Source of the DNA: Haliclystus octoradiatus
Taxonomy: Eukaryota > Cnidaria > Staurozoa > Stauromedusae > Haliclystidae
Length of the DNA: 64,000 nucleotides
Reading direction: 5' to 3'
Assembly: GCA_916610825.1 (NCBI GenBank)
Contig: OU744447.1
Span: forward strand, 19,437,563-19,501,562
Made by a program: the position numbers and the translations under genes
The notes under the pieces: generated by a model
What the model was told of the DNA's origin: nothing
The model's database searches: none
Seen by the model: the letters and a program-made list of their open reading frames with translations, nothing else
Part shown: positions 1 to 10,313 of the stretch, piece after piece
Layout of the letters: every line of letters starts with the position of its first letter
Position numbering within the stretch: position 1 is the first letter of the stretch

Positions 1-346
1 CTAGACCCAAAACTATCACCAGTCTATGTACAGTCTACGTGCAGACTAGAGCCCAGTCTTCATCTGAACTGCATATAGTCTACATGTAGAATTGACCCAA
101 AAATACCAAGAGTCTGCATACAGGCTACGTGCAGACTAGAGTCCAGTCTCCCCTTTAACTGCATACAGTCTACGTATAGACTAGACCCAGAAATACCTAA
201 TGTCTGCATACAGTCTACGTGCAGACCAGAGCCCAGACTTCCTATGGACTGCTTACAGTCTACGTGCAGACTATAGCCAAAACTATCACCAGTCTACGTA
301 TAGTCTACGTAAAGACTAGAGCCCAGTCTTCATCTGAACTGCATAC

Positions 347-362
347 AGTCTACATGTAGACT
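347..362. repeat. 16-bp perfect palindrome inside a monomer (exemplar)
   Basis: The sequence AGTCTACATGTAGACT equals its own reverse complement. The usual monomer carries AGTCT and AGACT arms around ACGTGC, an imperfect dyad. The variant with ACATGT, found at many monomers, perfects the symmetry. The array therefore has a dyad-symmetric site about every 45 bp. Whether a protein binds it or it forms a cruciform cannot be told from sequence. Confidence 0.9.
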
Positions 363-536
363 TGACCCAAAAATACCAACAGTCTGCATACAGGCTACGT
401 GCAGACAAGAGCCCAGTCTCCCCTTTAACTGCATACAGTCTACGTGCAGACTAGACCCAAAACTATCATCAGTCTACGTACAGTCTACGTGCAGACTAGA
501 GTCCAGTCTTCATCTGATCTGCATATAGTCTACATG

Positions 537-581
537 TAGAATTGACCCAAAAATACCAAGAGTCTGCATACAGTCTATGTG
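537..581 (+). repeat. Class B monomer (exemplar)
   Basis: A 45-bp unit with the A-rich core GACCCAAAAATACCAAGAG followed by TCTGCATACAGTCTATGTG. Subtypes differ just before TCTGC: ccaaga, ccaaca, cctaaa or ttaccaaca. This copy carries TATGTG where most monomers have TACGTG, a change of the monomer's usual CpG to TpG. Class B normally follows a class A monomer. Confidence 0.92.
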
Positions 582-626
582 CAGACTAGAGCCAAGTCTT
601 CCTACAGACTGCATACAGTCTACGTG
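582..626 (+). repeat. Class A monomer (exemplar)
   Basis: A clean 45-bp class A unit. It starts CAGACTAGAG, has a CCAGTCTTCC-like core, then ACTGCATACAGTCTACGTG. Class A is the commonest class (16 of 31 positions in the main HOR). Its subtypes are recognised by the bases before ACTGC: cctctga, cctatgg, ctcataa, cctacag, cccttta, tctcaga or catctga. These subtypes recur at fixed HOR positions, so they are inherited position markers rather than random noise. Confidence 0.93.
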
Positions 627-671
627 CAGACTAGACCCAAAACTATCACCAGTCTACGTACAGTCTACGTG
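627..671 (+). repeat. Class C monomer (exemplar)
   Basis: A 45-bp unit with core GACCCAAAACTATCACCAG followed by TCTACGTACAGTCTACGTG. It has two ACGT cores where A and B have one. Variants include CCCCAAAGTATCACC and a form with ACGTATAG followed by ACGTAAAG. The second form occurs once in most HOR units and puts a stop in the longest forward frame. Class C, like B, usually alternates with class A. Confidence 0.92.
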
Positions 672-1287
672 CAGATTAGAGCCCAGCCTTTCTCGAAACT
701 GCATACAGTTTACGTGTAGACTTGAGCCAAAAATACCAACAGTCTGCATACAGGCTGCGTGCAGACAAGAGCCCAGTCTCCCCTTTAACTTCATACAGTC
801 TACGTGCAGACTAGACCCAGAAGTATCACCAGTCTACGTACAGTTTACGTGCAGATTAGAGCCCTGTCTTCCCATGGACTGAATACAGTCTACATGCAGA
901 CTAGACCCAAAACTATCACCAGTCTATGTACAGTCTACGTGCAGACTAGAGCCTAGTCTTCATCTGAACTGCATACAGTCTACATGTAGACTTGACCCAA
1001 AAATACCTAAAGTCTGCATACAGTCTACGTGCAGACCAGAGCCCATACATCCTATGGACTGCTTACAGTCCACGTGCAGACTAGAGCCAAAACTATCACC
1101 AGTATACGTATAGTCTACGAAAAGACTAGAGCCCAGTCCTCATCTGAACTGCATACAGTCTACATGTAGACTTGACCCAAAAATACCAACAGTCTGCATA
1201 CAGGCTACGTGCAAACAAGAGCCCAGTCTCCCCTTTAACTGCATACAGTCTACGTGCAGGCTAGACCCCAAACTATCACCAGTCTAC

Positions 1288-2692
1288 GTGCAGTCTACGT
1301 GCAGATTAGAGCCCAGTCTTCCTCTGAACTGCATACAGTCTACGTATAGACTAGACCCAGAAATACCTAAAGTCTGCATACAGGCTACGTGCAGACAAGA
1401 GCCCAGTCTTCCTATGGACTGCATACAGTCCACGTGCAGACTAGAGCCCAGTCTTCTCATAAACTGCATACAGTCTACGTGTAGACTAGACCCAAAAATA
1501 CCAAGAGTCTGCATACAGTCTATGTGCAGACTAGAGCCAAGTCTTCCTACAGACTGCATACAGTCTACGTGCAGACTAGACCCAAAACTATCACCAGTCT
1601 ACGTACAGTCTACGTACAGTCTACGTGCAGACTAGAGCCCAGTCTTCCTCTGAACTGCATACAGTCTACGTATAGACTAGACGCAGAAATACCTAAAGTC
1701 TGCATACAGTCTACGTGCATACCAGAGCCCAGTCTTCCTATGGACTGCATACAGTCTACGTGCAGACTACAGCCCAGTCTTCTCATAAACTGCATACAGT
1801 CTACGTGTAGACTAGACCCAAAAATACCAAGAGTCTGCATACAGTTTATGTGCAGACGAGACCCAAAACTATCACCAGTCTACGTACAGTCTACGTGCAG
1901 ACTAGATTCCAGTCGTATTCTGAACTGCATATAGTCTAAATGTAGAATTGACCCAAAAATACCAAGAGTCTGCATACAGGCTACGTGCAGACAAGAGCCC
2001 ATTCTCCCCTTTAACTGCATACAGTCTACGTGCAGACTAGACCCCAAACTATCACCAGTCTACGTACAGTCTACGTGCAGATTAGAGCCCAGCCTTTCTC
2101 AGAACTGCATACAGTTTACGTGTAGACTAGACCCAAAAATACCAACAGTCTGCATACAGTCTACGTGCAGACAAGAGCCCACTCTCCCCTTTAACACAAA
2201 CAGTCTAAGTGCAGACTAGATCCCAAAGTATCACCAGTCTACGTACAGTTTACGTGCAGATTAGAGCCCAGTCTTCCTATGGTCTGAATACAGTCTACAT
2301 GCAGACTAGACCCAAAACTATCACCAGTCTATGTACAGTCTACGTGCAGACTAGAGCCCAGTCTTCATCTTAACTTCATACAGTCTACGTATAGACTAGA
2401 CCCAGAAATACCTAAAGTCTGCATACAGTCTACGTGCAGACCAGAGCCCAGACTTCCTATGGACTGCTTACAGTCTACGTGCAGACTAGAGCCAAAACTA
2501 TCACCAGTCTACGTATAGTCTACGTAAAGACTAGAGCCCAGTCTTCATCTGAACTGCATACAATCTACATGTAGACTTGACCCAAAAATACCAACAGTCT
2601 GCATACAGGCTACGTGCAGACAAGAGACCAGTCTCCCCTTTGACTGCATACAGTCTACGTGCAGGCTAGAACCCAAACTATCACCAGTCTAC
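1288..2692 (+). repeat. 31-monomer HOR unit, first copy (1,405 bp)
   Basis: It starts at the anchor where CAGTCTACGTG is directly followed by CAGTCTACGTGCAGATTAGA and then the cctctgaact subtype. Its length is 1,395 plus 11 minus 1 bp: an 11-bp tandem duplication lies at 1,601-1,622 and one base is missing near 2,193. Monomers 1-7 carry the cctctga, cctaaa, cctatgg, ctcataa, ccaaga, cctacag and tatcacc subtypes in that order. Near monomer 8 the unit reads like the next copy, apart from the 11-bp duplication. Confidence 0.85.
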
Positions 2693-4087
2693 GTGCAGTC
2701 TACGTGCAGATTAGAGCCCAGTCTTCCTCTGAACTGCATACAGTCTACGTATAGACTAGACCCAGAAATACCTAAAGTCTGCATACAGGCCACGTGCATA
2801 CCAGAGCCCAGTCTTCCTATGGACTGCATACAGTCCACGTGCAGACTAGAGCCCAGTCTTCTCATAAACTGCATACAGTCTACGTGTAGACTAGACCCAA
2901 AAATACCAAGAGTCTGCATACAGTCTATGTGCAGACTAGAGCCAAGTCTTCATACAGACTGCATACAGTCTACGTGCAGACTAGACCCAAAACTATCACC
3001 AGTCTACGTACAGTCTACGTGCAGACTAGAGTCCAGTCTTCCTCTGAACTGCATACAGTCTACGTATAGACTAGACCCAGAAATACCTAAAGTCTGCATA
3101 CAGTCTACGTGCATACCAGAGCCCAGTCTTCCTATGGACTGCATACAGTCTACGTGCAGACTACAGCCCAGTCTTCTCATAAACTGCATACAGTCTACGT
3201 GTAGACTAGACCCAAAAATACCAAGAGTCTGCATACAGTTTATGTGCAGACGAGACCCAAAACTATCACCAGTCTACGTACAGTCTACGTGCAGACTAGA
3301 TTCCAGTCGTATTCTGAACTGCATATAGTCTACATGTAGAATTGACCCAAAAATACCAAGAGTCTGCATACAGGCTACGTGCAGACAAGAGCCCATTCTC
3401 CCCTTTAACTGCATACAGTCTACGTGCAGACTAGACCCCAAACTATCACCAGTCTACGTACAGTCTACGTGCAGATTAGAGCCCAGTCTTTCTCAGAACT
3501 GCATACAGTTTACGTGTAGACTAGACCCAAAAATACCAACAGTCTGCATACAGTCTACGTGCAGACAAGAGCCCACTCTCCCCTTTAACTACAAACAGTC
3601 TAAGTGCAGACTAGACCCCAAAGTATCACCAGTCTACGTACAGTTTACGTGCAGATTAGAGCCCAGTCTTCCTATGGTCTGAATACAGTCTACATGCAGA
3701 CTAGACCCAAAACTATCACCAGTCTATGTACAGTCTACGTGCAGACTAGAGCCCAGTCTTCATCTTAACTTCATACAGTCTACGTATAGACTAGACCCAG
3801 AAATACCTAAAGTCTGCATACAGTCTACGTGCAGACCAGAGCCCAGACTTCCTATGGACTGCTTACAGTCTACGTGCAGACTAGAGCCAAAACTATCACC
3901 AGTCTACGTATAGTCTACGTAAAGACTAGAGCCCAGTCTTCATCTGAACTGCATACAATCTACATGTAGACTTGACCCAAAAATACCAACAGTCTGCATA
4001 CAGGCTACGTGCAGACAAGAGACCAGTCTCCCCTTTGACTGCATACAGTCTACGTGCAGACTAGACCCCAAACTATCACCAGTCTAC
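2693..4087 (+). repeat. 31-monomer HOR unit, 1,395 bp (type specimen)
   Basis: Exactly 31 x 45 bp from anchor to anchor. The class order I read is A B A A B A C A B A A B C A B A C A B A C A C A B A C A B A C. Apart from AA at positions 3-4 and 10-11 and BC at 12-13, A alternates with B or C. The same subtype order recurs at 4,088, 10,314, 11,709, 13,104, 23,674, 25,068, 26,868, 28,263, 53,113 and 55,003. Confidence 0.9.
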
Positions 4088-5482
4088 GTGCAGTCTACGT
4101 GCAGATTAGAGCCCAGTCTTCCTCTGAACTGCATACAGTCTACGTATAGACTAGACCCAGAAATACCTAAAGTCTGCATACAGGCTACGTGCAGACCAGA
4201 GCCCAGACATCCTATGGACTGCTTACAGTCCACGTGCAGACTAGAGCCCAATCTTCTCATAAACTGCATACAGTCTATGTGTAGACTAGACCCAAAAATA
4301 CCAAGAGTCTGCATACAGTCTATGTGCAGACTAGAGCCAAGTCTTCCTACAGACTGCATACAGTCTACGTGCAGACTAGACCCAAAACTATCACCAGTCT
4401 ACGTACAGTCTACGTGCAGACTAGAGTCCAGTCTTCCTCTGAACTGCATACAGTCTACGTATAGACTAAACCCAGAAATACCTAAAGTCTGCATACAGTC
4501 TACGTGCATACCAGAGCCCAGTCTTCCTATGGACTGCATACAGTCTACGTGCAGACTACAGCCCAGTCTTCTCATAAACTGCATACAGTCTACGTGTAGA
4601 CTAGACCCAAAAATACCAAGAGTCTGCATACAGTTTATGTGCAGACTAGACCCAAAACTATCACCAGTCTACGTACAGTCTACGTGCAGACTAGATTCCA
4701 GTCGTATTCTGAACTGCATATAGTCTACATGTAGAATTGACCCAAAAATACCAAGAGTCTGCATACAGGCTACGTGCAGACAAGAGCCCATTCTCCCCTT
4801 TAACTGCATACAGTCTACGTGCAGACTAGACCCCAGATTATCACCAGTCTACGTACAGTCTACGTGCAGATTAGAGCCCAGCCTTTCTCAGAACTGCATA
4901 CAGTTTACGTGTAGACTAGACCCAAAAATACCAACAGTCTGCATACAGTCTACGTGCAGACAAGAGCCCACTCTCCCCTTTAACTACATACAGTCTAAGT
5001 GCAGACTAGACCCCAAAGTATCACCAGTCTACGTACAGTTTACGTGCAGATTAGAGCCCAGTCTTCCTATGGTCTGAATACAGTCTACATGCAGACTAGA
5101 CCCAAAACTATCACCAGTCTAAGTACAGTCTACGTGCAGACTAGAGCCCAGTCTTCATCTTAACTTCATACAGTCTACGTATAGACTACACCCAGAAATA
5201 CCTAAAGTCTGCATACAGTCTACGTGCAGACCAGAGCCCAGACTTCCTATGGACTGCTTACAGTCTACGTGCAGACTAGAGCCAAAACTATCACCAGTCT
5301 ACGTATAGTCTACGTAAAGACTAGAGCCCAGTCTTCATCTGAACTGCATACAGTCTACATGTAGACTTGACCCAAAAATACCAACAGTCTGCATACAGGC
5401 TACGTGCAGACAAGAGCCCAGTCTCCCCTTTAACTGCATACAGTCTACGTGCAGGCTAGACCCCAAACTATCACCAGTCTAC
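4088..5482 (+). repeat. 31-monomer HOR unit, 1,395 bp
   Basis: Same monomer order as the preceding copy. Private differences include cagacatcctatgg in monomer 3, CTAAACCC in monomer 9, CCCCAGATTATC in monomer 17 and CTACACCC in monomer 25. The first three or their close relatives recur at 13,104 and 28,263, so this copy keeps its identity through the super-repeat duplications. Confidence 0.88.
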
Positions 5483-5977
5483 GTGCAGTCTACGTGCAGA
5501 TTAGAGCCCAGTCTTCCTCTGAACTGCATACAGTCTACGTATAGACTAGACCCAGAAATACCTAAAGTCTGCATACAGTCTACGTGCAGACCAGAGCCCA
5601 GTCTTCCTATGGACTGCATACAGTCTACGTGCAGACTAGAGCCCAGTCTTCATCTTAACTTCATACAGTCTACGTATAGACTAGACCCAGAAATACCTAA
5701 AGTCTGCATACAGTCTACGTGCAGACCAGAGCCCAGACTTCCTATGGACTGCTTACAGTCTACGTGCAGACTAGAGCCAAAACTATCACCAGTCTACGTA
5801 TAGTCTACGTAAAGACTAGAGCCCAGTCTTCATCTGAACTGCATACAGTCTACATGTAGACTTGACCCAAAAATACCAACAGTCTGCATACAGGCTACGT
5901 GCAGACAAGAGCCCAGTCTCCCCTTTGACTGCATACAGTCTACGTGCAGGCTAGACCCCAAACTATCACCAGTCTAC
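5483..5977 (+). repeat. 11-monomer derivative HOR (495 bp)
   Basis: Contains monomers 1-3 of the 31-mer joined to monomers 24-31. Twenty monomers (900 bp) are absent without a change of register. The same derivative occurs at 14,499-14,993, 29,658-30,152 and 54,508-55,002, so the deletion predates the duplication of the large blocks. Confidence 0.87.
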
Positions 5978-6742
5978 GTGCAGTCTACGTGCAGATTAGA
6001 GCCCAGTCTTCCTCTGAACTGCATACAGTCTACGTATAGACTAGACCCAGAAATACCTAAAGTCTGCATACAGGCTACGTGCAGACCAGAGCCCAGACAT
6101 CCTATGGACTGCATACAGTCCACGTGCAGACTAGAGCCCAGTCTTCTCATAAACTGCATACAGTCTACGTGTAGACTAGACCCAAAAATACCAAGAGTCT
6201 GCATACAGTCTATGTGCAGACTAGAGCCAAGTCTTCCTACAGACTGCATACAGTCTACGTGCAGACTAGACCCAAAACTATCACCAGTCTACGTACAGTC
6301 TACGTGCAGACTAGAGTCCAGTCTTCCTATGGTCTGAATACAGTCTACATGCAGACTAGACCCAAAACTATCACCAGTCTAAGTACAGTCTACGTGCAGA
6401 CTAGAGCCCAGTCTTCATCTTAACTTCATACAGTCTACGTATAGACTAGACCCAGAAATACCTAAAGTCTGCATACAGTCTACGTGCAGACCAGAGCCCA
6501 GACTTCCTATGGACTGCTTACAGTCTACGTGCAGACTAGAGCCAAAACTATCACCAGTCTACGTATAGTCTCCTCAAAGACTAGAGCCCAGTCTTCATCT
6601 GAACTGCATACAATCTACATGTAGACTTGACCCAAAAATACCAACAGTCTGCATACAGGCTACGTGCAGACAAGAGCCCAGTCTCCCCTTTGACTGCATA
6701 CAGTCTACGTGCAGACTAGACCCCAAACTATCACCAGTCTAC
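5978..6742 (+). repeat. 17-monomer derivative HOR (765 bp) with hybrid monomer
   Basis: Monomers 1-7 are followed by a hybrid of monomers 8 and 22 near 6,315-6,340 (the gagtccagtcttcc start of 8 with the tatggtctgaat end of 22), then 23-31. Fourteen monomers (630 bp) are missing. It is repeated at 14,994-15,758 and 30,153-30,917. The matching position in block 4 (55,003-56,397) is a full 31-mer. Confidence 0.87.
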
Positions 6743-7810
6743 GTGCAGTCTACGTGCAGATTAGAGCCCAGTCTTCCTCTGAACTGCATACAGTCTACGT
6801 ATAGACTAGACCCAGAAATACCTAAAGTCTGCATATCTCAGAACTGCATACAGTTTACGTGTAGACTAGACCCAAAAATACCAACAGTCTGCATACAGTC
6901 TACGTGCAGACAAGAGCCAACTCTCCCTTTTAACTACATACAGTCTAAGTGCAGACTAGACCCCAAAGTATCACCAGTCTACGTACAGTTTACGTGCAGA
7001 TTAGAGCCCAGTCTTCCTATGGACTGCATACAGTCTACATGGAGACTAGACCCCAAACTATCACCAGTTTATGTACAGTCTACGTGCAGACTATAGCCCA
7101 GTCTTCATGTGAACTGCATACAGTCTACATGTAGAGTTGACCCAAAAATACTAACAGTCTGCATACAGGCTACGTGCAGACAAGAGCTCAGTCTCCCCTA
7201 TAGCTGCATACAGTCTACGTGTAGACTAGACCCAAAATTACCAACAGTCTGCATACAGTCTACGTGCAGACTAGAGCCCAGTCTCCCCTTTAACTGCATA
7301 CAGTCTACGTATAGACTAGACCCCAAACTATCACCAGTCTACATACAATCTACGTGCAGATTAGAGCCCAGCCTTTCTCAGAACTGCATACAGTCTATGT
7401 GTAGACTAGACCCAAAAATACCAACAGTCTGCATACAGTCTACGTGCAGACAAGAGCCAACTCTCCCCTTTAACTACATACAGTCTAAGTGCAGACTAGA
7501 CCCCAAAGTATCACCAGTCTACGTACAGTTTACGTGCAGACTAGAGCCCAGTCTCCCCTTTAACTGCATACAGTCTACGTATAGACTAGACCCAGAAATA
7601 CCTAAAGTCTGCATACAGTGTACGTGCAGACCAGAGCCCAGACTTCCTATGGACTGCTTACAGTCTACGTGCAGACTAGAGCCAAAACTATCACCAGTCT
7701 ACGTATAGTCTACGTAAAGACTAGAGCCCAGTCTTCATCTGAACTGCATACAGTCTACATGTAGACTTGACCCAAAAATACCAACAGTCTGCATACAGGC
7801 TACGTGCAGA
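6743..7810 (+). repeat. 26-monomer HOR with 30-bp scar, cut short
   Basis: After two normal monomers the sequence jumps at about 6,835 from GTCTGCATA to TCTCAGAACTGC, leaving a 15-bp monomer remnant. It then continues with a different monomer order, including the ctatagctgc and aattaccaac subtypes. Full versions (1,140 bp = 26 x 45 - 30) lie at 15,759, 30,918 and 56,398. This copy is interrupted near 7,810. Confidence 0.83.
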
Positions 7811-8450
7811 CTAGAGCCAAGTCTTCCTACAGACTGCATACAGTCTACGTGCAGACTAGACCCAAAACTATCACCACTCTACGTACAGTCTACGTGCAGA
7901 CTAGAGTCCAGTCGTCATCTGAACTGCATATAGTCTACATGTAGAATTGACCCAAAAATACCAAGAGTCTGCATACAGGCTACGTGTAGACAAGAGACCA
8001 GTCTCCCCTTTAACTGCATTCAGTCTACGTGAAGGCTAGACCCCAAACTATCATCAGTCTACGTGCAGTCTACGTGCAGATTAGAGCCCAGTCTTCCTCT
8101 GAACTGCATATAGTCTACATGTTGAATTGACCCAAAAATACCAAGAGTCTGCATACAGGCTACGTGCAGACAAGAGCCCAGGTCTCCCCTTTAACTGCAT
8201 ACAGTCTACGTGCAGACTAGACCCCAAACTATCACCAGTCTACGTACAGTCTACGTGCAGACTAGAGTCCAGTCTCCCCTTTAACTGCATACAGTCTACG
8301 TATAGACTAGACCCAGAAATACCTAAAGTCTGCATACATTCTACGTGCAGACCAGAGCCCAGACTTCCTATGGACTGCTTACAGTCTACGTGCAGACTAT
8401 AGCCAAAACTATCACCAGTCTACGTATAGTCTACGTAAAGACTAGAGCCC
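7811..8450 (+). repeat. Tail of block 1, matching about 21,800-22,440
   Basis: From the first cctacagact monomer after 7,810, the sequence matches block 2 at an offset of 13,990 bp. The match includes CACTCTACGTA, the catctgaactgcatata monomer and a one-base G insertion at 8,181 (CCCAGGTCTCC). It is regular satellite with no gene. Confidence 0.8.
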
Positions 8451-10050
8451 AGTCTTCATCTGAACTGCATACAGTCTACATGTAGACTTGACCCAAAAAT
8501 ACCAACAGTCTGCATACAGGCTACGTGCAGACAAGAGCCCAGTCTCCCCTTTAACTGCATACAGTCTACGTGCAGACTAGACCCAAAACTATCATCAGTC
8601 TACGTACAGTCTACGTGCAGACTAGAGTCCAGTCTTCATCTGAACTGCATATAGTCTACATGTAGAATTGACCCAAAAATACCAAGAGTCTGCATACAGT
8701 CTATGTGCAGACTAGAGCCAAGTCTTCCTACAGACTGCATACAGTCTACGTGCAGACTAGACCCAAAACTATCACCAGTCTACGTACAGTTTACGTGCAG
8801 ATTAGAGCCCAGCCTTTCTCGAAACTGCATACAGTTTACATGTAGACTTGAGCCAAAAATACCAACAGTCTGCATACAGGCTGGGTGCAGACAAGAGCCC
8901 AGTTTCCCCTTAAACTTCATACAGTCTACGTGCAGACTAGACCCAGAAGTATCACCAGTCTACGTACAGTTTACGTGCAGATTAGAGCCCTGTCTTCCCA
9001 TGGACTGCATACAGTCTACATGCAGACTAGACCCAAAACTATCACCAGTCTATGTACAGTCTACGTGCAGACTAGAGCCCAGTCTTCATCTGAACTGCAT
9101 ATAGTCTACATGTAGAATTGACCCAAAAATACCAAGAGTCTGCATACAGGCTACGTGCAGACTAGAGTCCAGTCTCCCCTTTAACTGCATACAGTCTACG
9201 TATAGACTAGACCCAGAAATACCTAATGTCTGCATACAGTCTACGTGCAGACCAGAGCCCAGACTTCCTATGGACTGCTTACAGTCTACGTGCAGACTAT
9301 AGCCAAAACTATCACCAGTCTACGTATAGTCTACGTAAAGACTAGAGCCCAGTCTTCATCTGAACTGCATACAGTCTACATGTAGACTTGACCCAAAAAT
9401 ACCAACAGTCTGCATACAGGCTACGTGCAGACAAGAGCCCAGTCTCCCCTTTAACTGCATACAGTCTACGTGCAGACTAGACCCAAAACTATCATCAGTC
9501 TACGTACAGTCTACGTGCAGACTAGAGTCCAGTCTTCATCTGATCTGCATATAGTCTACATGTAGAATTGACCCAAAAATACCAAGAGTCTGCATACAGT
9601 CTATGTGCAGACTAGAGCCAAGTCTTCCTACAGACTGCATACAGTCTACGTGCAGACTAGACCCAAAACTATCACCAGTCTACGTACAGTCTACGCGCAG
9701 ATTAGAGCCCAGCCTTTCTCGAAACTGCATACAGTTTACGTGTAGACTTGAGCCAAAAATACCAACAGTCTGCATACAGGCTGCGTGCAGACAAGAGCCC
9801 AGTCTCCCCTTTAACTTCATACAGTCTACGTGCAGACTAGACCCAGAAGTATCACCAGTCTACGTACAGTTTACGTGCAGATTAGAGCCCTGTCTTCCCA
9901 TGGACTGAATACAGTCTACATGCAGACTAGACCCAAAACTATCACCAGTCTATGTACAGTCTACGTGCAGACTAGAGCCTAGTCTTCATCTGAACTGCAT
10001 ACAGTCTACATGTAGACTTGACCCAAAAATACCTAAAGTCTGCATACAGT
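8251..10050 (+). repeat. Tandem pair of 900-bp (20-monomer) units
   Basis: About 8,251-9,150 and 9,151-10,050 match at an offset of exactly 900 bp. Matching markers include CTCGAAACTGC (8,818 and 9,718), the CTGGGTGC/CTGCGTGC monomer and the gccctgtcttcccatgg monomer. The second copy is the start of block 2. The window begins inside the equivalent unit of block 1, and another copy lies around 22,511-23,400. Confidence 0.8.
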
Positions 10051-10313
10051 CTACGTGCAGACCAGAGCCCATACATCCTATGGACTGCTTACAGTCCACG
10101 TGCAGACTAGAGCCAAAACTATCACCAGTATACGTATAGTCTACGAAAAGACTAGAGCCCAGTCCTCATCTGAACTGCATACAGTCTACATGTAGACTTG
10201 ACCCAAAAATACCAACAGTCTGCATACAGGCTACGTGCAAACAAGAGCCCAGTCTCCCCTTTAACTGCATACAGTCTACGTGCAGGCTAGACCCCAAACT
10301 ATCACCAGTCTAC

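Larger units (their letters stand above)
1..7810 (+). repeat. Super-repeat block 1
   Basis: Position 1 corresponds to 9,027, and alignment continues to about 7,810 opposite 16,826. The offset is 9,026 bp at the start, 9,015 after an 11-bp duplication at 1,601-1,622, and 9,016 after a 1-bp loss near 2,193. It contains three near-complete 31-mers, an 11-mer, a 17-mer and most of a 26-mer. At about 7,800-7,812 it switches to sequence that in block 2 lies some 5 kb further on, so block 1 is a shortened super-repeat. Confidence 0.88.

Noticed and set aside
347-362. Transcription terminator or operator
   Set aside because: The palindrome recurs through the array as a monomer property and lacks a T-tract or any gene next to it.
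577-882. Cysteine-rich secreted repeat protein
   Set aside because: The Cys spacing comes from TGC in ACTGCATAC and ACGTGCAGA of the monomer. There is no signal peptide, and the frame ends in the repeat without a terminal domain.
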